From the NCBI GenBank assembly GCA_037953745.1, contig JBAKBP010007173.1:38557-102556 (forward strand): a stretch of 64,000 nucleotides of DNA, read 5' to 3'. The position numbers and the translations under genes were made by a program. The DNA is from Lithodes maja. Its lineage: Eukaryota > Arthropoda > Malacostraca > Decapoda > Lithodidae. A model generated the notes under the pieces. That model did not search any database and had not been told where the DNA came from. It saw nothing but the letters and a program-made list of their open reading frames with translations. Positions 1 to 10,174 of the stretch are shown here, in pieces. The first letter of the stretch is position 1. Each line of letters starts with the position of its first letter.

Positions 1-2
1 TT

Positions 3-2207
3 GGTGATGAATTCAGTAACAGCGACCATCGTACGATAACTTTCACTTTAAAGTTTACTGGTAACAAATCAAATAGCAGCATTGAGAAAGTCCCTAATTT
101 CAAGAAAGCAAATTTTCATAAACTTAAATCAAAACTTAAAGAAACTGACTGGAGCTTTCTGACTAACAATAACGACATAAATACATCTTGGGAGTGTTTC
201 ACAACCACTTACCTTAAGGCAGTGCAAGACTGCATACCATCGAAAATACGGCGTCCAGGCCAAAATGATAAGCCCAAATGGTGGAATAAAGATATTTCAG
301 ACTGTCTGCTTGCTAAAAAATTTGCTAATGATAGATTAAAATCCTCACAAAATGACGAAGAACGGGTGAAATTTGTAGAGCTACGACGCAAAGCCAAAAA
401 GTTAATTAAGCAAAGTAAAAAGACCCTGGAGTTACATGTTGCGAATCAAAGTAAAACAAACCCGAAAGAATTCTATAGTTATATCAGAAAGAAAAAAGTA
501 GTTACTTCAACTGTTGGACCGTTAGTCGATGAAAATGGAGAATACACCAAAGACGAAGTACAAATGAGTAATGCCCTCAATACCTTCTTTGCATCAGTTT
601 TTACAACCGAAGACCTCAGTGATATCCCTACACCATCGCCGATTCAGATTGATAATTCAGATGTTCTAAGCAATATCACCGTTACAGAGAGAGAAGTATT
701 GAATTGTTTAGATAAACTCAAGGTAAATAAAACGCCTGGACCTGATACAATCTCACCTAGAGTTCTAAAGGAAGCTAAGGATGAGCTCTCCAAACCACTG
801 ACATTGCTATTCAATGAATCCTTGCAGTCTGGGACTATGCCTGATCAGTGGAAGCTAGCCAACGTAACACCGATATTCAAAAAAGGCAGCAAATCCCTAC
901 CCAGTAACTATCGTCCAATTAGCTTAACCTCAATTGTATGTAAAATGCTAGAAACGGTCATAAGAGACAGACTCGTAAATCACTTAGAGGCAAATAACTT
1001 ACTTAAAGATACTCAACACGGCTTTCGTAAAAAACGTTCCTGTTTAACAAACCTCTTAGACTTCTTCCACGATATCTTCAACCTCTACGATGAGAGTAAA
1101 GTTGTAGATATTATATACCTTGATTTTCAAAAGGCCTTTGACAAAGTTCCCCACAAACGATTACTGCTAAAACTAAAAGCGCATGGAATACAAGACGGTG
1201 TGTTGAAATGGATAGAAAATTGGCTCAGCGACAGAAAGCAAAGAGTAGTCATAAACGGTAAGGCATCTAAATGGACCAATGTAAGTAGTGGGGTACCCCA
1301 GGGATCGGTACTAGGACCAATTCTCTTTCTAATTTACATCAACGACATAGATGAGGGTCTCACCTGTACAGTCTCGAAATTTGCTGACGATACAAAAATT
1401 GCAAATAGCGTACTCTCAAAAGAACAAGTTGACGATATGCAACACAATCTAGATAAATTGTCATGTTGGGCCCAAATTTGGCAAATGAGTTTCAATGCGG
1501 ATAAATGTAAAGTACTACATATCGGATACCTAAATGAGAAAGCAAACTATTCGATGAATGGCACTCAGCTTAAGAATGTAAACAAAGAAACCGATCTGGG
1601 AGTAACAATATCGAGTAACCTAAAACCGAGTCAACAATGTTCAGAAGTTGTTAAGAAGGCAAACAAAATAATTGGCTTTATAGGCAGGTCATTTGAGCAT
1701 AAATCCAAAGATGTTATCCTAACCCTTTACAATTCCTTAGTCCGCCCTCTTCTGGAATACTGCGTTCAATCCTGGTGCCCTTATTACCAAAAAGATATAA
1801 ACAAGCTAGAACGAGTTCAACGTAGAGTTACCAAAATGATACCTAGCCTAAAGAACAAACCATACGAAGAGCGTCTTAGAGAATTAAATCTATTTCCTTT
1901 AACCCAGCGCAGATTAAGAGGCGACTTAATTCAAGTGTTCAAAATCATCAAAGGCATCGACAATATGAACTGTAGTAAGTACTTCACTATCGACCAATCT
2001 AATTACACGCGGGGAAACGGTTGCAAAATTATTGGTAAATCTTTTAACTCACACGAATCTAAGAATTTCTTCTTCAATCGAGTTGTCAACTTGTGGAATG
2101 GGCTTCCCCGAGACGTTATAGACTGCAGCACCGTTGATTCATTTAAACTCCGCTTAGACAAATATCTCGCATCAAACCCGCGACTGACTGCGTTTGTAAA
2201 TGAATAA
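3..2207 (+). CDS. CR1/L2-like LINE ORF2 (endonuclease C-terminus plus reverse transcriptase), 5' end outside window
   Basis: Non-LTR retrotransposon polyprotein that nicks target DNA and reverse-transcribes its own RNA. The frame is open from base 3, so the gene starts upstream of the window. The S-D-H motif that ends the apurinic-type endonuclease is at 21-29. The RT follows with FQKAFDKVPHKRLL, SSGVPQGSVLGP and the catalytic FADD, then a C-terminal segment with LVRPLLEYC and LERVQRR typical of CR1/L2/Jockey-type LINEs. There is no frameshift or stop up to TAA at 2205-2207, so this is the best preserved LINE RT here. The first ATG-like start inside the window would cut the endonuclease and is not the real start. 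The clade assignment (CR1/L2 group) is from motif style only. Confidence 0.9.
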   Translation, partial: GDEFSNSDHRTITFTLKFTGNKSNSSIEKVPNFKKANFHKLKSKLKETDWSFLTNNNDINTSWECFTTTYLKAVQDCIPSKIRRPGQNDKPKWWNKDISDCLLAKKFANDRLKSSQNDEERVKFVELRRKAKKLIKQSKKTLELHVANQSKTNPKEFYSYIRKKKVVTSTVGPLVDENGEYTKDEVQMSNALNTFFASVFTTEDLSDIPTPSPIQIDNSDVLSNITVTEREVLNCLDKLKVNKTPGPDTISPRVLKEAKDELSKPLTLLFNESLQSGTMPDQWKLANVTPIFKKGSKSLPSNYRPISLTSIVCKMLETVIRDRLVNHLEANNLLKDTQHGFRKKRSCLTNLLDFFHDIFNLYDESKVVDIIYLDFQKAFDKVPHKRLLLKLKAHGIQDGVLKWIENWLSDRKQRVVINGKASKWTNVSSGVPQGSVLGPILFLIYINDIDEGLTCTVSKFADDTKIANSVLSKEQVDDMQHNLDKLSCWAQIWQMSFNADKCKVLHIGYLNEKANYSMNGTQLKNVNKETDLGVTISSNLKPSQQCSEVVKKANKIIGFIGRSFEHKSKDVILTLYNSLVRPLLEYCVQSWCPYYQKDINKLERVQRRVTKMIPSLKNKPYEERLRELNLFPLTQRRLRGDLIQVFKIIKGIDNMNCSKYFTIDQSNYTRGNGCKIIGKSFNSHESKNFFFNRVVNLWNGLPRDVIDCSTVDSFKLRLDKYLASNPRLTAFVNE

Positions 2208-2438
2208 CTTTATTGTATACCCCCCTCAGTTACTAACCCATCTGTCCCCTACTAACTTCCTAATCCTGCCACGGACATTAGTTCTAGGGCAGTAGTTCCC
2301 ATTCCAATGTTCCCTTACCCACTCTAAACCACTGTTTGGACACTTGATCCTCAGTGTTTTGGAGGACAAGCAGCCTAGAAGGGTCACTAGACCTGTTGTT
2401 GCTTGATTTCCTTTGTACTCCTTTGTACTCCTTTGTAC
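2208..2438 (+). repeat. LINE 3' UTR ending in a 10-bp tandem tail
   Basis: Non-coding 3' region of the LINE at 3-2207. It ends in three perfect copies of TCCTTTGTAC (2409-2418, 2419-2428, 2429-2438). CR1/L2-type LINEs usually end in short tandem repeats instead of poly(A), so this marks the element's 3' end. The next LINE fragment begins within about 20 bp. Confidence 0.7.
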
Positions 2439-2453
2439 CTGTATCACTATTGA

Positions 2454-3721
2454 GCATCCTCATGAAGATTCTGGAAGGATTAATAAGGGACAAATGGGTG
2501 AACTACCTGGAATCCAAAAGATTAATTACTGACCGACAATTTGGATTCAGAGGTGGCAGATCATGTGTAAGCAACTTGTTGAGTTTTTACTCTAGAGTAA
2601 TAGACACAGTGGACAAGAGGGAAGGATGGGTAGACTGTGCCTACCTAGACTTTAAAAAGGCATTTGACAAAGTTCCACACAAGAGATTGCTGTGGAAATT
2701 AAAACATGAGGGAAAAGTAGGAGACAAACTGCTGAAATGGATGGAGAGCTACCTTAGCGGAAGACAGATGAGAACAACAGTAAGGGGGAAATCGTCAAAC
2801 TGGACTCAAATTACGAGTGGGGTACCACAAGGATCTGTTCTAGCCCCAATCATCTTTCTAATATTTGTAAATGACTTACCTGAGGGACTAACAAGCTACA
2901 TGAGTATGTTTGCGGACGATGCTAAACTGCTTAAAACGATCAGAACCCAGGAGGATTGCCTTGAGCTCCAAGCAGATTTGCAAAAGATCCATGAATGGAG
3001 CATCAAATGGAATATGGAGTTCAATGCAGGGAAATGTAAGACTCTAGAAATGGGTAAAAGCAAGTACAGACCTAGAAAAGATTATAAACTAGGTAACGAA
3101 GTGATTCCCAAAGCAGAAAATGAAAAAGACTTGGGGATAGAATTTAAGGATAACATGTCTCCAGAAAGCCACGTAAATAAGATAGTGAGAGAATCACTAG
3201 CACTATTGGCAAATATCAGGATGTCTTTCAATTATCTTAATGAAAACACCATGAAACAAATAATAACGGCAATAATAAGACCCAGGATGGAATATGCATC
3301 TGTAGTGTGGTCCCCTCACTTGAAGAAACATATCCACAAAATTGAGAGGGTACAGAGAGCAGCTACGAGGATGATCCCAGGTTTGGAAAATTTGGAGTAC
3401 CAAGAGAGGCTCGAGAGATTGAATCTACCTACACTGGAACAGAGAAGGAAACGAGGACAGCAAATTCAGATATATAAATGTGTTAGAGGTATTGACAAAA
3501 TCGACTAAGAAAACTTCATAGAGAGGGATGGAGGTGAGAGGACAAGAGGTCACAGCTACAAACTAAAAGTGCTAAATAGTAAATCTGATCTGAAAAGTAA
3601 AAGATTTCCTACCAACTCGATTAGTGGGTGGAACAAATTGCCAGCCGAAGTAGTGTCTGCACCATCAGTGCATAGTTTCAAAGCACGGTATGACAAACAT
3701 ATCTTAGGAGGCGGGAATTAA
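2454..3721 (+). pseudogene. 5'-truncated CR1-like LINE RT with one premature stop
   Basis: The LINE homology starts inside the RT at about 2454 (ILEGLIRDKW) and lacks endonuclease and ORF1, as expected for incomplete target-primed reverse transcription. RT motifs are FKKAFDKVPHKRLLWKL, TSGVPQGSVLAP and FADDAK. The frame is broken by a TAA at 3506-3508. The same frame then continues for 70 codons with recognisable CR1 C-terminal sequence (ERDGGERTRGH, GWNKLPAEVV) to the real stop at 3719-3721. It is close to the CR1 RTs at 55651-57288 and 62385-63667 and less close to the LINE at 3-2207. Dead copy. Confidence 0.88.
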
Positions 3722-3864
3722 CGAGCATGCTCACTCCCGCAAATACAACTAGTGTAAGTACAACTAGTGTAAGTACACACATTATTAATATTAATAGCCT
3801 AGCAGTAAATAAAAGTTGCGTAATATACAGTACTGTACAGCACTCACCTTATCTTAAATCTTCT
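3722..3864 (+). repeat. LINE 3' UTR with duplicated 15-bp terminal unit
   Basis: Tail of the preceding LINE. It holds two copies of TACAACTAGTGTAAG (3744-3758, 3759-3773), matching in form the 14-bp tandem pairs at the 3' ends of the CR1 copies at 55603-55630 and 62227-62254. The remainder to the start of the giant inverted repeat is AT-rich with no feature seen. Confidence 0.6.
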
Positions 3865-4165
3865 ATTTGTTAGTAGTCTTGGCAAATCCAACGTCAAGGC
3901 TATTAACCTAATTGCAATGACGACTTGTCTATTTTGACTGCTATGTCGTCATTCCAACCGCGGTTAAAAAGAAAACGTCTAGAGTCTACTCCTTATCTTG
4001 CTCTAGGAGACGTTGTACATTAACCAAAACTACCACCGAAGGTGAAAAAAGCATAGAAGAGAAGAAAAAGGGGTTTACCTTAGTTACCGCTTAAGGCCCA
4101 TCCCGTGTTCCGTCATGTGCAGATCACTGTCGAACGTGCGCATGAGCGACCCTCTCTTGTTATCA
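3865..4165 (+). repeat. Left inverted terminal repeat of DIRS copy A
   Basis: About 300 bp, same orientation as 12071-12371 and reverse complement of 11723-12023 and 19927-20226. It starts ATTTGTTAGTAGTCTTGG and loses similarity after TTATCA at 4160-4165. It contains CCGCGG at about 3958 and a segment that pairs with the internal complementary region. Confidence 0.88.
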
Positions 4166-5425
4166 TTTTTTCACGCGCCTCCATTGATTGAGTCCGCTTT
4201 TGTTGTGCTCCTTCAATTCACCCTGTTTTAGGTTCGTTCGGCTTTTCTGGCCTTCTTTTTGCTAGACAGATGTTACGTGATCTAGGACACACCTAAATGG
4301 GCTCCTTAGTGTGTTTAATGGAGACGCGTGTGGAAATAGCTACCGAAGGTACGGGGGCGCTTGGCGTTCCCCGTCTATATGTTTTCATTCTTTCTCTTTT
4401 CATATTCTTTTTTCCTGTTAGTCTGGGCATAGTTTAGCTTTTAGCTTCGATTAGCCTAGCTTGTTTATCATTCAGGAATTGCTATGCCCTTATGAGTTCT
4501 AATTTTTTTCATAGCCTAGGTGTACAGTTGGTTCACAATCTGAGATTTCGTGGTGGCGGTGCTGTTTGTAGGTTTGTGTCAGCCGCATAACTAGCGTTAT
4601 TCCCGAGTCCCCCCTTTCGAGCCTTCACTGTGTCTCAAGGGCCTGGGCGCTTAGTGGTTCGTGATACCCAGAGGTACCCCACGGGGGCCTCTCCCTCACT
4701 CCACAGGGTTTTTTCGCCCCTGACACATTCTCTACTCGCGGCTAGGCCACCCTTTTTCTCACCAGTTTCATGACTGGTTTTTTGTGTTTCCCTTCCTGTT
4801 TTCACCTCCATCCTTTCATAACTTTTGCCCAATCCTGGGGTACCCCACGGGGGCCCCTGTTGTGCCAAACCACCCAACCTGCCACTTCTCCTCATGGGCT
4901 TTGCTCTATCTCTGTGGGTTGGGTGGTTCCCAGGGGATGTGCCTCCTCTCCCCTGGTGTGCCTTCCTTGCCTCTCCCTTGACCGGTCGAGTCAGGATATT
5001 ATCAAGGAAGACACTGCTCAGCTAGATGGTCACGGTCATCTTCGCTTGGAGTTCATAAGGAGTTGACGCTTGTTTGCCGGCCTTTTTTGGTTTTCCTAGA
5101 CGCCCCTCTCGCTTGTTCGGCACCGGGCCCTCTTGGCAGGTCCCGCAAATTTGCGGTATGCTCGATTCGGCCCTCTGGGTCGTTTCGGCTCCCCGCAAAT
5201 TTGCGGAGATCGCTGGGGGGTCGCGTGACGATGTGGGGGGGTTTGTGTCGGTACGGATCTACCTCCTTTGGCCCGCAAATTTGCGGTTATAGTTGGCTTT
5301 CACTGTTGACCCTTTTTTGTGTCATATTGTTGCCTGATACTATATTGGTGTATACACTTTCCTGGTGTTATAGGCCCTGCATATAAGATGTTGAGTGGTG
5401 GTTAACACTTTCTCCATCTTTGCAG
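4166..5425 (+). other. Leader region of DIRS copy A, no gene seen
   Basis: Ordinary composition up to about 4850, then increasingly A-poor. It contains two copies of GGTACCCCACGGGGGCC (about 4672 and 4840) and the CCGCAAATTTGCGG cluster listed separately. Small open frames here overlap in several phases and show no family match. Confidence 0.5.
5143..5286. promoter_or_regulatory. Three perfect CCGCAAATTTGCGG palindromes (copy A)
   Basis: Identical 14-bp palindromes at 5143-5156, 5193-5206 and 5273-5286, spaced 50 and 80 bp. They keep an AAA core inside a tract otherwise almost free of A on this strand and are preserved in the other arm. They look like repeated dimeric protein-binding sites. 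Regulatory function is inference. Confidence 0.55.
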
Positions 5426-5488
5426 TTTCTGCTGGTGCTCTTCCGCCTCGGCCGCCCTCCTCACCTACCTCTGTGCTCCCGGTTTAGG
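5426..5488 (+). other. Possible 63-nt exon with consensus splice sites (copy A)
   Basis: A pyrimidine-rich tract ending TTTGCAG (to 5425) precedes the segment, and GTGAGT follows at 5489-5494. The segment is 63 nt, divisible by three, and lies between leader and coding part. Both sites are unchanged in copy B. Splicing is a prediction from sequence only. Confidence 0.35.
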
Positions 5489-5921
5489 GTGAGTACAGAT
5501 GCCTGTTTGCATGTGTGTTCCTGTTTCCCCATGCTCCTTCCCTGGTTCTTCTTGGACATTCTCTACACTTACACCTTCGACGTGCTGCTTCTGGTGTGTG
5601 TTCTTCTCGTGCTGGTCGGCTGCTTTGCTTTCGCCTTGGTTGTCGCTCCCCGTGCTTGGTGAGCCACATGTCCTGCTTGCGCCACTCGCTCTTTGTGTCC
5701 TCTACGGCCTACCTCCCTGCTCTGTGTGGCCCGTGTCTGGCCCTGGTGGTTGTGCTGCTCCATGGCCCTGGTTCCTCGGCGGTGGCTGTGGCCTCTGCTT
5801 CCCTTCCGTCGGTGTGGCCGATGGTCTCCCGCCACATTGGGCCTCCGTTCCCCGGCTTTTGTTGCCGCCCGGTTCCGCGTCACCCTGGGTATCCCTGACC
5901 CGACTGCCGGCCGTTCACCCC

Positions 5922-6140
5922 AGCCCGTAGCCTCGTAGGTGGCGCTCTCGTCTCACACGCGAGGGGTCGGGGGTTCCCTCCCAGACCGGGCGGTGCCGAA
6001 TTGGGCTTGTCTCCTTTCATGTGTTAGCCTCAGTTCACCTAGCTGTAAATAGGTACCTGGAATTCGTGGACGACGTTGTGCCGTCCCATCTGGGGTTGGC
6101 ACACATGGTTCAAGAAAGGCTGGGTATCATATGGTTCCCC
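5922..6140 (+). mobile_element. tRNA-Val-derived SINE in DIRS copy A
   Basis: The head (5922-5996) aligns with a tRNA-Val: D-arm region GTAGCCTCGTAGGTGG, anticodon stem-loop CTCG-TCTCACAC-GCGAG with anticodon CAC, and a box-B-like GGGTTCCCTCCC. It is followed by a conserved body with CACCTAGCTGTAAATAGG. The head is too diverged in acceptor and T stem to be a functional tRNA gene. The same insertion is in copy B, so it predates the split of the arms. The body resembles a repeat I remember as common in decapod DNA, which is recollection and not a search result. Confidence 0.6.
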
Positions 6141-8507
6141 TACGCTACTGGTCAACCTAAGCCTCCACGCTCTCGCTCGCCTCGCTCCTGCCCCTCGTCG
6201 TCCTCCTGTTCTCCTTGACGTCGCCCGTCGCCCTCGTCTTGGTTCTCGCCCTGAGGCCGGGGTTAGCGGCTCTGCTCCTATGCGCCCTCCCCTGGCCTCT
6301 ACGGATAGGGGCTCTCCTCCCTTCCGCCCGCTTTCCTAGCCCAGACGACTTCCTCTTCCGTTGTCCTCTCCGCACGCGGTTGTTCGTGCTGTCGCTGGCC
6401 CTCTGCTCCCTCCTACACTGTCCAGGAGGGTCCGCCTGGGTGTCGTTGCTTCTCCTCCTTCACCTGCTTCAGTGCCTCTTCTTCCTTCACGGTCTCGTCC
6501 CGCGGTGGGGGTCCCTCCCTCCTCCGCCTCGGTGTCGGGCCGCCCTGTTCTCTCAGCCCCGGGGGTCCTTGCTCTGTTTCCCCCTGCGGCTCCTTCTGGC
6601 CTCCTTTCACCCGGCCAGCCTTCCCCCTCCCGTCGTCCTGCTCCTCCTCCTTCTTCTCTTCCTGCCCTTCACTTCCCGTCTCGCCTGGGGGGTACCCCTC
6701 CTCTTGCCTCGGTGAGGCTTCGGGGTCCCCCTTTTTCTCGGGTGCTGTCGTGTCGCTGGAAGAGGGGGCTGGTGCTGTTTCCCCCTCGGCCGTTCGTGTT
6801 CGGGGACGGGTCCCTCTACGGCGACGCGGCCGTCGTCGCTCGCCTTCCTTGGGCCGCGACGCTGCTGGTTCGTGTCGTGGGTCTCGCTCCCGCTCACGCT
6901 TGTCCCTGCGGACCGACCCTTCTGGGTGGGGGGGGGTCGCCTCTCTCGGTTCGATTGTTGGCTTTGCGGGACTGGGTTGTGTCACGCTTCGACGGGTGCT
7001 TGGTGTCGTTGGCCGCCTCCCTCTTCTCGCGCTTCTTGGCGGTGCCTCCCCCTCAGCGCCTCGCCTTTCCTACCCCTGCTACGGTCCCGCTCCCTTCTGC
7101 AGGCCTCCGCTCTGGTCAGACTTCAGCCGCACTGACCTCCTTCCGGCTGTTCAGTCCCTGGCTGTGTTGACGGGTCTGGCCTCCTATGGGACGGGTTTGT
7201 GCGGCGCCGGTACGCCTGGCTTCGCCGTCATGCTCGGTCGCCCTCTCCCCTTGGAGGCCTGGTTTGCTGTGGCCTTCGCCTTCACACCGTTCCGTCGACG
7301 GCTCTCCTTCGGTCCCTCCCTTAGGTTACTCGCCTTGACGTTGGACTGGGGTCGTCCCTGCTTTTGCCTCCTCTTGTGTCTGTCGGCAGGTTGGCCGGCG
7401 CGTTCTGGTCCTGGATGGGCGCGCCCATTCTTGAACTTTGTTCTATTGCTACCCCGTTCTTCTCTCCCCCGGATCAGGCCTCTGTCGCCACGGTTTTTCC
7501 CTTGCGACGGAGGGTGACGGACTTCTTGTCTTGTCTTTCGGTTCCCTCCAGCCGTCTGTTCCCGCCTGCGGCTTTTCGGGGCGTCTGCGCCAGGCGCTCT
7601 TCGCGAGGGTTTGGACCGCGTTCTGCGGGTCCGCCTTCGGCTCGCGGTGTCTTTGGTTCCCGAGCTGCAGGCGGTTTTGTGCGCGGCAACTCGGCGCCGC
7701 CCGACAGTGCGGTCCTCGTTCTGCCGGCCGGCCCCCTTGGATATTCGTCAGGGTTTGTTGTACTCTGCGCTACATACGTCGGGGTTGTTTCAGCTGGTTG
7801 CTTGGGTATGCTCGCTTCTCTGGAGGCGGCCCCTGCTTTCGACACGCGACGACGCGCTGTGTCATTGCGTTCCCTGCTTCCGTCACGCCCCGTCGTGCTG
7901 TGTCGCACGCGGGGTCTTCTCAGTCCCTTCCTTCTGCCGGTCCTCTTCGGGGTGCTGCTACACGTGCTGCCGCCTTGCGCGGCCGCAGGACTGGGACGTT
8001 GCAGGCCAGTGCGTCGATTCCGCCTCGCCCTTCTGTTCTTGCCCCTTTTCATCCCCGCTGTGTCGGGGCTGGCCGTCCTTCCACTTCCGGCCGCCCTTCG
8101 ACGTGGTCTGCCCCGCGCCGGCCTGGGGTTGGGGGGGGGGGGGGTAGAGGTCGACGTGGCGCTCGTGCCCGCACGGCCCGTACCGAGGGTACCTCCGCGT
8201 CAACACAATGTGTAGTTCTCTGGGTCGGCCTCCTTGTTCTCCTTCTCGCCTGGCCGACCGGGTCGCTCCCCTCCTCTCGGGTGCTCCCTCGGGTTGTTTT
8301 TGCCCTTGCACCCCTCGGTTGCCGCGAGGGACATTGGGGGCGGCGGGTTGCGCGGTGGGGTCTCCCCTGGTGGTGGGCGTCTCGACCCCCTTTCCGCTCT
8401 TGTCACCGCCGCCGGCCCTTCTCTTCGGACGTGGCCCACGTGCTCGCTTCCATGCCCGAGCTGGGTAGCGTCGAGGGGGTTGATCGCCGGTCGCCCGGTT
8501 TTCCTCT
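6141..8507 (+). pseudogene. Decayed gag-like region of DIRS copy A
   Basis: This is where a DIRS element has its first ORF. Long overlapping frames exist in all phases on both strands, but that follows from the lack of A: TAA, TAG and TGA, and their reverse complements, all need an A. No domain is certain. A stretch near 7611-7800 (RLRLAVSLVPELQAVL, DIRQGLLYSALHTSG) loosely resembles the C-terminal third of the gag at 30879-33491. G-runs at about 6929 and 8130-8143 differ in length from copy B. A 25-bp copy of the terminal-repeat junction lies at 7321-7345. Confidence 0.4.
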
Positions 8508-10174
8508 CCCGTGTCTTTCTGGTCCCGTCGACGAACTGCGTCGCGATGCGGCCGTTGGTGGTTCTGTCGGCCCTCATCGGGCGCGTCGTGCACACACGGT
8601 TTCGGATGCTGCCGGTACCCCTGGTACGCCTGGCCCTGTGCCCTCTGTCGTGGGTTGTGTCGCTGGCCCTCCAGGATGCGTCTTGGCTCGTTCCTCTCCA
8701 TCCTCTCTTCCAGCGCTTCTTGGCCGTTCGGCCTTCCGATCGTGTGTTCCTGTTCGCCGGCCTTCCCTTCGGTCTCCACATCGCGCCGCGGATCTTCTCC
8801 GCACATGTGGGGCAGGCTCTGGGTCCTCTCCTCAGGAGCGGGCTCCAGCTCCTGTTTTCCTTGGCCGACTGGTTGGTCGTTTCCGAAGCCCTCGGCCTGT
8901 GCGTTGGCGACGCCCTCACAGTCGTTCGCACCGTCGCACGGCTAGGGTTCCCCTTTTGGTGTTCCCGATTCACGCTTGACCCCGTCGCGTGTCGTGCCAT
9001 GGGTCGGTCTCGCAGGGGTTTTGTCCGGCGCTACGGTGACCCGGGGTCTGCCGCCCGCGGTGCACCTTCGGTGGGAGGTCTTCGCCGTGTTGCACTCGGT
9101 CTCCCTCCTGGGGTGGCTCTGGGCCTCGTTCGTGGGTTCGCTGCTTTGGGCCGCTCTGCCCCTTTCCTTAGGGAGCCTCTGGCTACTCCGCCTCCTCCTC
9201 ATGGGCCCCGTGGTGTTTCCGTTGCCCCTCTGGATCGGCTCCTGCCGCTCCTGCGTCCCGTTCGCTGACGCTACGGTCTCTGGGTTGCTCCGGGCTCGCT
9301 CTCTGCGGCTGTGCCCTGGTCCGCCCCCCCGCCGACGGTCTGGGTAGCCGCAGATCCGTCGAGCGAGGTTGGGTGGGGTTCCCGATCGAACCTGGGACGT
9401 CCACTTCCTGGCAGATGGGTGGGTCTCCCTCCACTTACCCGTCTATGCCCTCGGACTGTTGGTTCCTCTGTTCTTCCTGCGGGACCACGCGCTGGCCCTT
9501 CGGGGTCAGTCGGTGGCCTTCGGGTTAGACACTCAGACAGGCTGTCCCCTGTTTTCCTTCTGCGGGGGTTCCTCCAGGTCGTTGACTCTATTGGGGGTCT
9601 CGGTGGAGTTGTTCTTCCTCGTGGCCCGGCACCCCTTCTCCTTGCATGCCTCCTCCCTGCCCGGCCTGCCACCCCTGTGGGCGGCCGCCCTGTCGTGGGG
9701 GCAGGGCGTTCTTGTTGAATGGGCGTTGCAACGGCCTGTGTTCGCCGACCTCGCGGCTTCCTGAGGTGTTCCGGAGGTCGCCTTGTTCGCATCGGGGGTG
9801 CCGCGCCGGTTGCCTTTGGACCTCTCCCTCCGGCCTCGCGCTCCGGGGGGGGTCCGGCCGCTTTCATGGTGGCCTGGTACGGGTGGCGGTCGATATACAT
9901 CTTTCCGCCCCCAGACGCGCTGTTGCTGTGCCCAGTCCTCGCGAGGCTGCGGCTGTACCACGGCTGCGTCGGGCTCCTCGCGCCTCTGTGGCCGGCATGG
10001 GCTTGGTCCGCCCGGTTGCCGCGGTGGTGCCCGGGTCCGGTCCCTCTACCTGTCTCCGGCTTCCGCTTGGGCTCGGTTGGGGGCCTGCGGGCCTCGTTGG
10101 CCTTCGCATCGTGCTTGTTCATGTGGCACGGTGGCTCCCGGTCCCGGGCCGGGCCCTGGCCGGGCCCTGACTGA
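8508..10174 (+). pseudogene. DIRS RT/RNase H, copy A, catalytic residues lost
   Basis: The fold is recognisable by alignment with 33509-35446: VFLVP, RVVHTRFRM, LPFGLHIAPRIF, TVARLGF, then TVWV..DPSS..GWG and LALRGQSVAF of RNase H, then WRSIYIFPPPDALLL and LLAPLWPAWAW. Four positions that are Asp in the intact relative read Ala through GCC: motif A (8666-8668, SLALQD for SLDLTD), the catalytic box (8864-8866, SLAD for YLDD), RNase H (9347-9349, VWVAAD for VWIDTD) and 9684-9686 (WAAAL for WADAL). Tyr codons have become TCC or TCT at three motifs. Frames shift between phase 2 and 3 near 9365 and 9765. It cannot be catalytically active. Confidence 0.82.

Noticed and set aside
5143..5286. CRISPR-like array from the repeated 14-mers
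   Set aside because: Only three short palindromes with unequal spacers in a eukaryotic transposon; no cas genes.
5922..5996. Functional tRNA-Val gene
   Set aside because: Acceptor and T stems do not pair properly and the sequence continues into a SINE body.
7438..8979. 513-codon open frame on + and similar long frames on both strands of 5400-11200 and 12900-18700
   Set aside because: Stop codons need A on one or the other strand, and this DNA has almost none. Only frames aligning with DIRS RT, RNase H or recombinase are listed; the rest are composition artefacts.
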